A DNA stretch of 20,499 nt from an uncultured Eubacteriales bacterium (GCA_900544705.1 UQWH01000034.1:1-20499); one strand, 5' to 3'; counted from the first letter of the stretch, positions 6,843-14,596 are shown. The notes: generated by a model from the letters alone, not told the origin. Numbers and translations: made by a program.

Positions 6843-6871
6843 ATTATAAGACTCGTTTCCGGTAAATACAA
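6843..6871 (-). promoter_or_regulatory. Promoter of the MATE gene
   Basis: The complement has TTGTAT (6866-6871), a 17-base spacer and a perfect TATAAT (6843-6848), about 38 bases before the start codon. The spacer includes TTTACCGGAAA, a near-palindrome that a regulator such as the neighbouring TetR protein could bind (inference). Confidence 0.65.
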
Positions 6872-6895
6872 GCACTTCTTTGGCTTTTGCAGCAG

Positions 6896-6936
6896 GCAAA
6901 AAACCGGCACCCAGTATTAAGTGACGGGTGCCGGTT
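6896..6936 (-). terminator. Rho-independent terminator after the TetR-type gene
   Basis: An 11-bp stem, AACCGGCACCC (6902-6912) with GGGTGCCGGTT (6926-6936), is followed on the minus strand by six T (6898-6903). It lies 13 bases past the regulator's stop and separates it from the MATE gene. Confidence 0.88.
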
Positions 6937-6948
6937 AATGTTCGGTTT

Positions 6949-7659
6949 TCAGTTTTTTCCCTCCGACTTAGTCAGCACGAAATTGAACCGCATCGCCAGT
7001 GTCTGAAACAGCTCCTGCAGCGCGGCATTCGCCGTGGCGACGATGTCGGCCTTCGCAACATAGTCCAATGCCTCTGCAATTTCCGTTTCCGGGATGCGAT
7101 AAGCCTGCAGCGTCATGGTGATAAAGCGCTCCAGCTTTTTGTTCAGCGTGAAATACTTGTCACAGGGCCGCGCCATATAGCCGCGCATGATGCCGGAGGT
7201 GCCGATCTCCAGCTCGTAAAAATCGCTCTCGCTGTATCCCGGCAGATAGCTGCCAAACATATGATACAGCTCCGTCGCGGTTTTCTGGTTGATCAGCTCC
7301 ACCTGCTTCGGCTGCGTATAAGCCTCGACATAGATCTCACGCAGATTCTCGTTGAGCTCGGTCAGCGTCATCTGTATCGCCGTTTCAAAGGCATAGACCA
7401 ACACCGGGCTGGCCTCCTCGCCCATGATCCGCCGCGCAAGGCTGAACTGGTTGTCAAACATGAATTCCGTCAGTTCCTCCAGCACACCGTCCTTGGAGCG
7501 GAAAATGTTATGGAACGTACTGGTGGAAACATCCGCGCAGGCTATGATCTCCGTCATTTTTGCCTCATGGTATCCTTTTTCGATGAAGAGCCGGACGCAG
7601 GCAGAAAGGATCCTGCGCTTTGCATCTTCACTGTCGTATCTTCTTGCGATTGGAATCAC
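6949..7659 (-). CDS. TetR/AcrR-family transcriptional regulator
   Basis: The product is 236 residues. The N-terminal HTH covers about residues 12-58: KRRILSACVRLFIEKGYHEA, then MTEIIACADVSTSTFHNIF with the usual recognition helix. The remaining 175 residues form the helical ligand-binding and dimer domain. Most such proteins repress a nearby gene, often an exporter, and the MATE gene lies just downstream on the same strand. The GTG at 7657-7659 is used as start since it sits right before the conserved region, but AAGGGG is very close to it, so the start is less certain. It begins 44 bases after the cyclophilin gene, so it may be cotranscribed with mnmA and that gene. The ligand is unknown. 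Confidence 0.87.
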   Translation of the reverse strand: MIPIARRYDSEDAKRRILSACVRLFIEKGYHEAKMTEIIACADVSTSTFHNIFRSKDGVLEELTEFMFDNQFSLARRIMGEEASPVLVYAFETAIQMTLTELNENLREIYVEAYTQPKQVELINQKTATELYHMFGSYLPGYSESDFYELEIGTSGIMRGYMARPCDKYFTLNKKLERFITMTLQAYRIPETEIAEALDYVAKADIVATANAALQELFQTLAMRFNFVLTKSEGKN

Positions 7660-7703
7660 GTCCCCTTCTCTATCTATTTTTATCTCATTTCTTCAATTTC
7701 TGT

Positions 7704-8288
7704 TCAGTCGATCACGCGGATGGTCTCCATGACCGGTTGATGCCCGTCCTGCACCGTTCCGTTGTTGTCCACCACGGGAACGGTCTCGCAGATCGCGTCC
7801 ACAACGTCCATTCCGTCCGTGACATAGCCGAAGCAGGCATACTGCCCGTCGAGGAAAGTGGAATCCTGATGGACGATGAAAAACTGGGAGCTTGCGCTGT
7901 CCATCGCCTGAGAACGCGCCATGGAGATCGCGCCGCGGGTGTGCGAAAGGTCGTTCTTGACGCCGTTGGCGGAGAACTCGCCCTTGATCTTCTCGCTGGA
8001 GCCGCCCATGCCGGTTCCCTCCGGGTCGCCGCCCTGCATCATAAAGCCGTTGATGATGCGGTGGAAGGTCAGGCCGTCATAAAAGCCGCTCTTCGCCAGC
8101 TTCAGGAAATTTGCCGCCGTGATGGGCGCGGCGTCCGCATCCAGTTCCACCGCGATGGTGCCGTAGTCGCGGATCACGATCTCCACATGGTGCTTGCCGG
8201 AAAGCTCGTCAGAATTGCCGCTTCCGCAGGCCGTCAGGATCCCGAGCAGCAGCGCAAGCGCCGCCGCAAAAGCAAAAATTTTCTTCAT
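7704..8288 (-). CDS. Cyclophilin-type peptidyl-prolyl isomerase, lipoprotein
   Basis: The product is 194 residues. An N-terminal lipoprotein signal with ILTAC (Cys21) predicts anchoring outside the membrane. Residues 36-194 form a short bacterial cyclophilin domain with TFHRIINGFMMQGGDP, containing the catalytic FHR (75-77) and Gln85, and SASSQFFIV further on. It catalyses cis-trans isomerisation of prolyl bonds and probably helps exported proteins fold. Its ATG overlaps the mnmA stop by 4 bases (ATGA), so the two are translationally coupled although functionally unrelated. The length is normal for the compact extracytoplasmic type. Confidence 0.93.
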   Translation of the reverse strand: MKKIFAFAAALALLLGILTACGSGNSDELSGKHHVEIVIRDYGTIAVELDADAAPITAANFLKLAKSGFYDGLTFHRIINGFMMQGGDPEGTGMGGSSEKIKGEFSANGVKNDLSHTRGAISMARSQAMDSASSQFFIVHQDSTFLDGQYACFGYVTDGMDVVDAICETVPVVDNNGTVQDGHQPVMETIRVID

Positions 8289-9328
8289 TGTTCTACCTCC
8301 GTTTTATCGCAGATCGTACCGCCGCCAAGGACGGTTTCTCCGTCGTAAAATACCGCCGTCTGCCCCGGCGTAGCCGCCCGCTGCGGCTCGTCGAACAGCA
8401 GCTCGCAGCCGTTCGGCAGAGGGGTCAGCAGCGCAGGCGCCGTTTTGGTCGTGTAGCGGAGCTTCGCCTGCACGCGAAGCGGCATCTGCGGGCGGTCAAA
8501 GGGGATGTAGTTCACATTCCACACCGTCACGTGTCTGGAAAACAGCCCTGCTTCCTCGCCAACCACGACATCCGTGCCGCGTTTGCCGAGCACATAGACC
8601 CGGTGGCCGCAGGAAAGCTCCAGTCCGCGGCGCTGGCCGACGGTGTAGGCCTCCAGTCCGCGGTGCGAGCCGAGGATCTTCCCCTCCGGGGTGATAAAAT
8701 TCCCACGCTGCGGCACAAGACCGTGGGCGGTCAGATAGGCCATATAGTCCCCGTCCGGGACAAAGCAGATGTCCTGCGAATCGTGCTTGCGTGCAAGCTG
8801 CAATCCGCGCTTCGCGGCAAGCTGCCGCACGGCCTCCTTGTTCTGCACATCCCCCAGCGGGAAGAGCGTGTGAGAAAGCTGACGCTGCGTCAGGCCGCAG
8901 AGCATATAGGTCTGGTCTTTCGCAGTATCCGCCGCGGTTTTCAGGAGAAAACGGCCGTCCTGTTCCTGCACACGGGCATAATGCCCCGTAGCGATGCCGT
9001 CATAGCCAAGCTCCAGTGCCTTTTCCAGAAACAATCCAAATTTCAGCGCCCCGTTGCAGAAAATACAGGGATTCGGTGTGCCGCCCCGCCGATAAACCTC
9101 GGCAAACGGGGCGATCACCTCACGCTCAAATTCTCTGCGCAGGTCAAACACATGAAACGGCACGCCCATCTGCCGCGCGGCCGCGCGGGCATCCTCGATC
9201 TCCTGCTCCTGCCCGGAATCGCGCAGCAGCATCGTCGCGCCGCCGACCTCATACCCTTGCTGCTGCAAAAGCAGGCAGGCCGCCGCGCTGTCCACGCCGC
9301 CGGACATTGCCGTCAGGATCCTGTGCAT
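8285..9328 (-). CDS. mnmA: tRNA-specific 2-thiouridylase MnmA (first copy)
   Basis: The product is 347 residues. MnmA activates U34 of Lys, Glu and Gln tRNAs with ATP and adds sulfur at position 2. The PP-loop SGGVDS is at residues 9-14; the catalytic cysteine region is NPCIFCNGALKF (Cys88, Cys91), and the second cysteine is in QDICFVPDGDY (Cys188). C-terminal motifs YTVGQRRGL and PQRAATPGQTAVFY complete the family. The ATG at 9326-9328 follows GGGGGG and is preferred over an upstream ATG at 9364 that would cover the promoter. It lies first in an operon with the cyclophilin. A second, clearly different mnmA lies at 13430. The CXXC (Cys88/Cys91) rather than DXXC pattern, together with Cys188, offers three cysteines that could hold an iron-sulfur cluster (inference). 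Confidence 0.95.
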   Translation of the reverse strand: MHRILTAMSGGVDSAAACLLLQQQGYEVGGATMLLRDSGQEQEIEDARAAARQMGVPFHVFDLRREFEREVIAPFAEVYRRGGTPNPCIFCNGALKFGLFLEKALELGYDGIATGHYARVQEQDGRFLLKTAADTAKDQTYMLCGLTQRQLSHTLFPLGDVQNKEAVRQLAAKRGLQLARKHDSQDICFVPDGDYMAYLTAHGLVPQRGNFITPEGKILGSHRGLEAYTVGQRRGLELSCGHRVYVLGKRGTDVVVGEEAGLFSRHVTVWNVNYIPFDRPQMPLRVQAKLRYTTKTAPALLTPLPNGCELLFDEPQRAATPGQTAVFYDGETVLGGGTICDKTEVEQ

Positions 9329-9352
9329 ACCATTCCCCCCACATTTTTTATT

Positions 9353-9381
9353 ATCATATCGCAATTGTAGGGAAAATGCAA
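9353..9381 (-). promoter_or_regulatory. Promoter of mnmA (first copy)
   Basis: The complement has TTGCAT (9376-9381), a 17-base spacer and TATGAT (9353-9358), about 25 bases before the ATG. It is back to back with the promoter at 9390. Confidence 0.6.
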
Positions 9382-9389
9382 GTCCGGCG

Positions 9390-9417
9390 TTGACCCTTGC
9401 AAAAAATGTGGTAAAAT
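9390..9417 (+). promoter_or_regulatory. Promoter of the DUF2156/GNAT operon
   Basis: TTGACC (9390-9395), a 16-base spacer and TAAAAT (9412-9417) lie about 40 bases before the start at 9459. Confidence 0.65.
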
Positions 9418-9458
9418 AGAATCAGCGTTTGCCCGCTATGGGCAGAAAGAGGTTATTT

Positions 9459-10355
9459 ATGCTTGAATTTCGTCCAATCACATTGCAGGACAAGCCTGTG
9501 CTCCATTCCTTCTTCTATCACGCCGACGGCTACGGCGCAGAGGATTCCTTCGTCACGCTCTTTCTCTGGGGCGACCAGAAGGTCGCGTTTTTTGAAAACG
9601 AGCCGGTCATCCTCAGCAAATTCAGCAGCGAGTCCTACGCCTTCCCCGCGCGGAACCGCGACCTGAAAGCCGTCGTGGAGGCCTTCCTCGCAGACGCGAA
9701 GGAGCGCGGCTTCCCCTGCCGCATCTTCGGTCTGCTGGAGTCGGATGTGGCGCGGCTGGAAGCGCTTTTCCCCGGCCGTTTCCATTTCCGCACGGTGCGC
9801 AACAGCTTCGACTACATTTACGAGATCGACCATCTGGCGGACCTGCACGGCAAAAAATTGCAGGCCAAGCGCAACCACTGCAACCATTTTGAAGAAACCT
9901 ATCCCGAATACCGCATACTGGAAATCGACGCGGCACAGCTTCCCCGCTGCCGCGCCTTCACGGAGCAGTGGTACGCCTCACACATCGAGCGCGGGGAGGA
10001 ATCCGACTTCGCCGGCGAGCGCATCGCCATCGGCAAGGCCTTTGACAACTACGAGGCGCTTGGACTGGAAGGTCTTGTGCTGGAGGTAGATGGGCAGGTC
10101 GTCGCCTTCTGCATGGGCAACCGCATCCGCCAGGACACCTATGACGTGAACTTTGAAAAAGCGCTGCCGGAGATGAACGGCGCTTATGCCATGATCAACC
10201 GCGAATTTGCCCGCCGCATCCGCGAGCGCCACCCCGACGTGCGCTACCTCAACCGCGAGGACGACATGGGCATCGAGGGGCTGCGCCGTGCGAAGGAAAG
10301 CTATACGCCGGACATTCTGCTGGAAAAATATCTGGCAGAGGAGATTCCGGAATGA
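9459..10355 (+). CDS. DUF2156 (LPG synthase C-like, GNAT-fold) protein
   Basis: The product is 298 residues of soluble protein with no membrane segment. The start (MLEFRPITLQDKPVLHSFFY), SFVTLFLWGD, NSFDYIYEIDHLADLHGKKL, QAKRNHCNHFE and the end VRYLNREDDMGIEGLRRAKE follow the DUF2156 family, which has two GNAT-like folds and includes the catalytic half of MprF lysyl-phosphatidylglycerol synthases. In this subgroup the substrate is unknown; an aminoacyl- or acyl-transfer reaction is inference. The ATG at 9459 follows AAGAGG by 7 bases; an ATG at 9429 lacks a good site. The stop overlaps the following GNAT gene by 4 bases, so the pair forms an operon. A separate MprF-type membrane domain is encoded at 14641. 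Confidence 0.88.
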   Translation: MLEFRPITLQDKPVLHSFFYHADGYGAEDSFVTLFLWGDQKVAFFENEPVILSKFSSESYAFPARNRDLKAVVEAFLADAKERGFPCRIFGLLESDVARLEALFPGRFHFRTVRNSFDYIYEIDHLADLHGKKLQAKRNHCNHFEETYPEYRILEIDAAQLPRCRAFTEQWYASHIERGEESDFAGERIAIGKAFDNYEALGLEGLVLEVDGQVVAFCMGNRIRQDTYDVNFEKALPEMNGAYAMINREFARRIRERHPDVRYLNREDDMGIEGLRRAKESYTPDILLEKYLAEEIPE

Positions 10356-11140
10356 TCCTCCGCGCCGGGCGGGAGGAGCTTCCCCGCCTCACCGCACTGT
10401 GGCAGACCTGCTTCGGCGACCGTCCGGAGGAGATTGAAGTCTTCTGGAAAATTTTCGGAAAAACCGTAGATGTTTTCTGCGCAAAAGAAGGAAAGGACAT
10501 CGCCGCCATGGTCTGCGCCCTGCCCGCGCAGCTTGTGGACGAAAGCGGAGAGAGCCATCCGGCGGCCTATCTCTACGCCGTGGCCACCGCTCCCGCCTAC
10601 CGGCGGCGCGGCTTGTGCGGCAAGGTGCTGGCTTTTGCGGAAGCCGCACTGCGGAAGGAGGGCGTCTCTTACGCGCTGCTGGTTCCCTCGGAGCCGCCGC
10701 TGTTCGACCTCTACCGGCGTTACGGCTACCGGACCGTGGCCTTCCGCGGCGCAGAGAAGATCTCCGCCGCGCCCTGCGCCGGGACGGTGCAGGAGATCGA
10801 CGCGGAGGCCTACTTCAATCTGCGGGAACTGCTGCTGTACGAGAATTTTCTCTCCTGCGGGCCGGATTTTCTGCGGTATCAGGCGATCGACGACCGCCTT
10901 TGCCGCATTGAAACGGCGCAGCAGGTATTCTGCGCGGTCTGCGCGCAGGAGGACGGGTTGCTCACGGTCAAGGAGCTGCTTCCCTACGACCCCGCCGCCG
11001 CGGCGCTTTTGCTGCAAGCGTCGGGGGCGCAGGGCGGCATCTGCCTCACCCCGGAGGGGCGGCTCCCCTACGCCATGGGCAAGGCCCTGCGCGGCGATGC
11101 GCTGCCGCAGAATCTCTATTTTGGTCTGGCGATGGATTAA
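10352..11140 (+). CDS. GNAT-family N-acetyltransferase
   Basis: The product is 262 residues. The acetyl-CoA binding motif A is at about residues 75-96: LYAVATAPAYRRRGLCGKVL, with the RRRGLCGK pyrophosphate loop. The GNAT fold ends near FDLYRRYGYRTVAF. The C-terminal half (about 130 residues ending LPQNLYFGLAMD) resembles the second domain seen in Eis-like acetyltransferases, but the match is loose. It transfers an acetyl group to an amine on an unknown substrate. It starts at the ATGA overlap with the DUF2156 gene and ends before a strong palindromic terminator. Confidence 0.87.
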   Translation: MILRAGREELPRLTALWQTCFGDRPEEIEVFWKIFGKTVDVFCAKEGKDIAAMVCALPAQLVDESGESHPAAYLYAVATAPAYRRRGLCGKVLAFAEAALRKEGVSYALLVPSEPPLFDLYRRYGYRTVAFRGAEKISAAPCAGTVQEIDAEAYFNLRELLLYENFLSCGPDFLRYQAIDDRLCRIETAQQVFCAVCAQEDGLLTVKELLPYDPAAAALLLQASGAQGGICLTPEGRLPYAMGKALRGDALPQNLYFGLAMD

Positions 11141-11152
11141 CCGAAAATACAC

Positions 11153-11184
11153 CGCGGCCTGCTGCAAGCTTGCAGCAGGCCGCG
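11153..11184. terminator. 32-bp perfect palindrome, bidirectional terminator between convergent genes
   Basis: The half-site CGCGGCCTGCTGCAAG is followed directly by its exact complement, with HindIII-like AAGCTT at the centre. It is followed on the plus strand by AAACTTTTATTCTTTT. It lies between the stops of the convergent GNAT gene (11140) and surface-protein gene (11199), so it can end both transcripts. Confidence 0.75.
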
Positions 11185-11198
11185 AAACTTTTATTCTT

Positions 11199-12647
11199 TT
11201 ACTGTTCGGAACGTTTTTTCCGCAGGCAGATCATCGTGCCCGCAAGCGCAGCGGCAGCCAGAGCGCTGACTGCAAACCACACTGCCGCATCATCGCCCGT
11301 TGCAGGAGAAGGCTTCTTTTCCGGCTCCGTAGGCTTGACGGGCTCCTCGGAAGGCTTGGGGCTGCTTGGCTCCAGCGGCTCGGAAGGCTTGGGGCCGCTT
11401 GGCTCCAGCGGCTCGGAAGGCTCTGTCGGCTTCTGTTTCCAGACGGCAGTATAGGTCATGTCGGCCGTCACCGTCTGTGCAAGGTCCGGGCTCCAACCGT
11501 CAAAATCATAGCCTTCGCGCGTGGGCGTGCCGTTAAAGGCAGGAAGCGCCGCACCATAGGGCAGATTATTGATTGTCTGATCCTCAAAGAGCACTGCATC
11601 CTCCACACCGTCCGTGTAAGTCACGGTGTAGTGGCCGTGCGCCGCCTTCAGCGCATACTCGGAGGTGTCCAGCGTTCCTGTGCCTGTGTAGCGCACCGCC
11701 GTATCCGGCCGGCCGCAGACATAGTGCGTTTCCCCGTCATAGTACCAGCCGTCCACCATATGGCCGAAGGAGGGAAGTGTCGTCCCCACTGCAGCCTCGC
11801 CCAGCGTGACATTGGCGCCGTTATTGTAAATATCGTCGCCTGCGGTCTTCGCGGTGTTTCCATAGAGCTTCACGCCGTCGGCAATCGTCACATTCCCCTT
11901 GAATGCAAAAATGCCGCCGCCGAGATTCTCATCCGTATCCGTACAGTTGATGATCTCGCCGCCGTACATATAGAAGGATACAGGCCCCTCACTGCTGCCG
12001 AACATCACGTTGGCGCCGTTCAGACCGACTGCGCCGCCGGCACCGCCTGTGCAGTTGCTGATTATGCCGTCATGGAAGTTGAAACGGCCGTGGTTCGATA
12101 CCAGCACGCCGCCCGGAACATAGGCGTAGAGGTTGTGGCAATTGTCGATCGTGCCGCCCCGGAGATTAAAAACGCTGCTTCCCTCAATCTGCACACCACC
12201 GCAGGTGCCGGCGCTTTTGGAATCGCGGATCACCGCGCCTTCGTAAAGGGTCGCCTGCACCGTGCCGCTGATGAGCAGCACCGGCTGTGTATTATCGTGG
12301 GACGTCACCGTAAGCGTATCAGAGCCGTCCGCCGCGCCCAAATTCAGAACCGCATCATTCTTCACATTCAGGCAGGCAACACTGAGGGTATTACCGTCGC
12401 CCAGAATGGTCAGCGTTCCCTTGCTCACAACAGTCTGCGCCGTACCGCCGGTGCCGCTTATCTGAATATCGCCACCCAACCGGAGAGTCAGCTCTCCGCC
12501 GGACTCGTTCAGCACGGCAATTTGCTCAAGCAGCTCCGCTTCCGTGGAAACCGTAACGACTTTTGCATCTTCCGCAAAGGCCGTTGCAGGAAGGCAGAAA
12601 ACCAGGACTGCCAGTACGCACAGAGCCGCAAAGAATCTCTTTTTCAT
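11199..12647 (-). CDS. Cell-surface beta-helix protein with InlB-type repeat and SPATG sortase signal
   Basis: The product is 482 residues. A signal peptide (MKKRFFAALCVLAVL..., cleavage likely after AFA, residue 25) is followed by about 270 residues of short repeating Gly/Asn/Val-rich strands (GGVQIEGSSVFNLRGGTI, GGGIFAFKGNVTI), typical of right-handed parallel beta-helix surface proteins. Residues 342-404 form one Listeria-Bacteroides (InlB B) repeat ending GYDFDGWSPDLAQTVTADMT and YTAVWK. Residues 405-446 are a Pro/Glu/Ser stalk made by a 33-base tandem repeat. At 447-451, SPATG followed by a membrane helix and RKKR matches the (S/P)PxTG cell-wall sorting signal known for C. difficile sortase. 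It is probably a wall-anchored adhesin or host-interaction protein; the ligand is unknown. No sortase gene is in the window. Confidence 0.85.
   Translation of the reverse strand: MKKRFFAALCVLAVLVFCLPATAFAEDAKVVTVSTEAELLEQIAVLNESGGELTLRLGGDIQISGTGGTAQTVVSKGTLTILGDGNTLSVACLNVKNDAVLNLGAADGSDTLTVTSHDNTQPVLLISGTVQATLYEGAVIRDSKSAGTCGGVQIEGSSVFNLRGGTIDNCHNLYAYVPGGVLVSNHGRFNFHDGIISNCTGGAGGAVGLNGANVMFGSSEGPVSFYMYGGEIINCTDTDENLGGGIFAFKGNVTIADGVKLYGNTAKTAGDDIYNNGANVTLGEAAVGTTLPSFGHMVDGWYYDGETHYVCGRPDTAVRYTGTGTLDTSEYALKAAHGHYTVTYTDGVEDAVLFEDQTINNLPYGAALPAFNGTPTREGYDFDGWSPDLAQTVTADMTYTAVWKQKPTEPSEPLEPSGPKPSEPLEPSSPKPSEEPVKPTEPEKKPSPATGDDAAVWFAVSALAAAALAGTMICLRKKRSEQ
11346..11421 (-). repeat. 33-bp tandem repeat coding for the Pro-rich wall stalk
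   Basis: Two nearly identical 33-base units (11346-11378 and 11379-11411), followed by a 10-base partial third unit, encode SEPLEPSGPKP and SEPLEPSSPKP. The units differ by two bases or fewer, so the stalk length could vary between strains by slippage. Confidence 0.85.
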
Positions 12648-12697
12648 TTCATCAAGTCCTTTCTCCGTATTCTTTGGAAGATTTTCTTGCTGTTCTT

Positions 12698-12703
12698 ATT
12701 ATA
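12698..12703 (-). promoter_or_regulatory. -10 box of the surface-protein gene
   Basis: The complement reads a perfect TATAAT about 50 bases before the ATG at 12647. The matching -35 position, 17 bases further, reads TTACAT, which is weak. An AAAGGA ribosome binding site lies near the start codon. Confidence 0.45.
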
Positions 12704-12790
12704 GATTGAAACGCACTGCAATGTAAGTATAATCTTTGGAATCGCTCGATTTCCGGCTTCGCTTCGAAGCTGGCCTGCGGAAGTTTCATC

Positions 12791-12819
12791 TTGACAATCG
12801 TTCCGTTTGATGCTATAAA
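12791..12819 (+). promoter_or_regulatory. Near-consensus promoter of the HD/mnmA operon
   Basis: A perfect TTGACA (12791-12796), a 17-base spacer and TATAAA (12814-12819) form the strongest sigma-A promoter in the window. Around the expected start of transcription lies the palindrome ACTATAGT (12831-12838) within CCTACTATAGTGG, a possible operator. Confidence 0.8.
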
Positions 12820-12870
12820 ATAACCAACCTACTATAGTGGTATGATTTCATTGGCAAAGGAGTGTTCTTT

Positions 12871-13428
12871 ATGGTTCCGACAAAGCAGGAAGCAGCGGCG
12901 CTTCTGAAAAAGTACAATTCCGACTCCTTCCACCTCAAGCACGCAGAGATCGTTTCCGGCGTGATGGAATCCTTTGCGCGTGAGCTGGGCTACGGCGATG
13001 AGGCTGAGTTCTGGGGCATCGTCGGCCTGCTACACGACCTTGACTTTGAGCAGTTCCCCGATCAGCACTGCATCAAGGAGCAGGAGCTGATGCGCCAGGC
13101 CGGTCTGGACGAATCCATCATCCACGCCACGGCCAGCCATGGCTATGGCATCACCGTGGACATCCGTCCGGAGCATGAGATGGAAAAGGTGCTCTACGCG
13201 ACCGACGAGCTGACGGGGCTGATCGGCGCGGTGGCGCTGATGCGTCCGTCGAAGAGTGTGCAGGATCTGGAGTTGAAATCCGTGAAGAAGAAGTTCAAGT
13301 CTGCCAATTTCGCCGCAGGCTGCTCCCGCGAGGTCATCACGCGGGGCGCGGAAATGCTGGGCTGGACGCTGGACGATCTCATCACGCGCACCATCGCCGC
13401 CATGCGCGCCACCCCGGCAGCAGACTGA
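12871..13428 (+). CDS. HD-domain (HDIG-type) putative phosphohydrolase
   Basis: The product is 185 residues. The metal-binding HD pattern is visible: a first His at residue 24 (FHLKHAEIV), the HD pair at 55-56 (VGLLHDLDFEQF) and later His85/His90 (HATASHG), then Asp in YATDELTG. This arrangement matches small clostridial HD-domain proteins predicted to hydrolyse phosphate monoesters or nucleotides; the substrate is unknown. The ATG at 12871 is 8 bases after AAAGGAG, preferred over the in-frame GTG at 12862. The stop is one base from the second mnmA, so the two are cotranscribed and coupled. Confidence 0.88.
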   Translation: MVPTKQEAAALLKKYNSDSFHLKHAEIVSGVMESFARELGYGDEAEFWGIVGLLHDLDFEQFPDQHCIKEQELMRQAGLDESIIHATASHGYGITVDIRPEHEMEKVLYATDELTGLIGAVALMRPSKSVQDLELKSVKKKFKSANFAAGCSREVITRGAEMLGWTLDDLITRTIAAMRATPAAD

Positions 13429-13429
13429 T

Positions 13430-14494
13430 ATGAAGGTACTGGTCGCAATGAGCGGCGGCGTGGATTCCAGCGTCGCCGCAAAGCTCCTGACGGACGCCGG
13501 GAACGACTGCATCGGCTGCACGATGAAGCTCTACGCCAACGAGGACGCGGGCATCTCCCGCGCGCACACCTGCTGCTCACTGGACGATGTGGAGGACGCG
13601 CGCAGCGTCGCGCATCGGCTGCATATGCCCTATTACGTTTTCAATTTCTCCGACGATTTCCGCGAAAAGGTCATTGGCAAGTTCATCCGCTGCTATCAGG
13701 AAGGACTCACGCCGAATCCCTGCATCGACTGCAACCGCTATATGAAGTTCGACCGTCTCTTTGAGCGGGCGAAAATCCTCGGCTGCGACCATGTCGCCAC
13801 CGGGCACTATGCCCGCATTGCCTTTGAGGACGGCCGCTATGTGCTCAAAAAGGCGCTGGATCTTTCCAAGGATCAGAGTTACGTTCTCTACGACATGACG
13901 CAGGAGCAGCTCGCCCACACGCTCTTTCCGCTCGGTGAGCTGTGCAAGACGCAGACGCGGCGGATTGCCGAGGAAGCGGATTTCCTGAATGCCGAAAAGC
14001 CCGACAGTCAGGACATCTGCTTCGTGCCGAATGGCGACTACGCCGCCGTCATCGAGCTGCACACCGGCAAGAAGGCCGCGCCGGGCGATTTTGTGGACAA
14101 AAACGGCCGCGTGCTCGGCCGGCACGGCGGTATCATCCGCTACACGATCGGTCAGCACCGCGGGCTTGGTCTGTCCCTGCCGGAGAAAAAATACGTCTGC
14201 GACATCTGCCCGGAAACGAACACGGTCGTTCTGGGCGATGCGGAGGATCTCTACCGCCGCGACGTGCGGGTCGGCGCGCTCCGCTGGATCGCCGGGCAGG
14301 CGCCCGGCGAACGCTTCCGCTGCAAGGCGAAGCTACGCTACCGCCAGCCGGAGCAGCCCGCACTGGCAAAGCTTCAGACGGACGGCACGCTGCTTCTGCA
14401 CTTCGACGAGCCGCAGCGCGCGGCGACGCCGGGGCAGGCCGCCGTTTTCTACGACGGCGACGTCGTCCTCGGCGGCGGCACCATTCTGAACTAG
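13430..14494 (+). CDS. mnmA: tRNA 2-thiouridylase MnmA (second, divergent copy)
   Basis: The product is 354 residues. The PP-loop SGGVDSS is at 8-14, NPCIDCNRYMKF holds Cys98 and Cys101, QDICFVPNGDY holds Cys197, and the C-terminal motifs YTIGQHRGLGL and PQRAATPGQAAVFY are present, so all elements of an active enzyme can be seen. Compared with the copy at 8285 it has an insertion after the PP-loop region, HTCCSLDDVEDARSVA, with a Cys pair at 48-49. That variant is found in one of the two MnmA types carried by many clostridia, from memory. No strong ribosome binding site precedes the ATG, so translation probably depends on the HD gene one base upstream. Whether the two copies differ in tRNA or sulfur donor is unknown. 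Confidence 0.93.
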   Translation: MKVLVAMSGGVDSSVAAKLLTDAGNDCIGCTMKLYANEDAGISRAHTCCSLDDVEDARSVAHRLHMPYYVFNFSDDFREKVIGKFIRCYQEGLTPNPCIDCNRYMKFDRLFERAKILGCDHVATGHYARIAFEDGRYVLKKALDLSKDQSYVLYDMTQEQLAHTLFPLGELCKTQTRRIAEEADFLNAEKPDSQDICFVPNGDYAAVIELHTGKKAAPGDFVDKNGRVLGRHGGIIRYTIGQHRGLGLSLPEKKYVCDICPETNTVVLGDAEDLYRRDVRVGALRWIAGQAPGERFRCKAKLRYRQPEQPALAKLQTDGTLLLHFDEPQRAATPGQAAVFYDGDVVLGGGTILN

Positions 14495-14501
14495 TTTCCT
14501 G

Positions 14502-14516
14502 CCGCCCACCGGGCGG
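14502..14516 (+). terminator. Possible weak terminator after the second mnmA
   Basis: CCGCCC (14502-14507) and GGGCGG (14511-14516) form a short stem with a 3-base loop. The nearest T6 run lies about 15 bases further, so termination here is doubtful. Confidence 0.3.
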
Positions 14517-14543
14517 TGTCTTTGGCCTTGGTTTTTTAGGGGA

Positions 14544-14572
14544 TTGCAAGCGCGGCGGCTTTGTGGTATACT
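14544..14572 (+). promoter_or_regulatory. Promoter of the leader ORF/flippase/oligopeptidase operon
   Basis: TTGCAA (14544-14549), a 17-base spacer and TATACT (14567-14572) lie about 12 bases before a GGAGG site. Confidence 0.65.
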
Positions 14573-14596
14573 GCCGTTATAATGGAGGAATATGTT

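Noticed and set aside
5471..6865. 464-codon open frame on the plus strand
   Set aside because: It is antisense to the MATE gene, is rich in Arg/His/Gln/Asp as expected for a shadow of GC-rich code, and has no recognisable domain.
11346..11421. Tandem repeats as a CRISPR array
   Set aside because: The units are contiguous without spacers and code for a Pro-rich stalk in frame.
10470..12704. 744-codon open frame on the plus strand
   Set aside because: It overlaps the GNAT gene in another frame and is antisense to the surface protein; its composition is that of a shadow frame.
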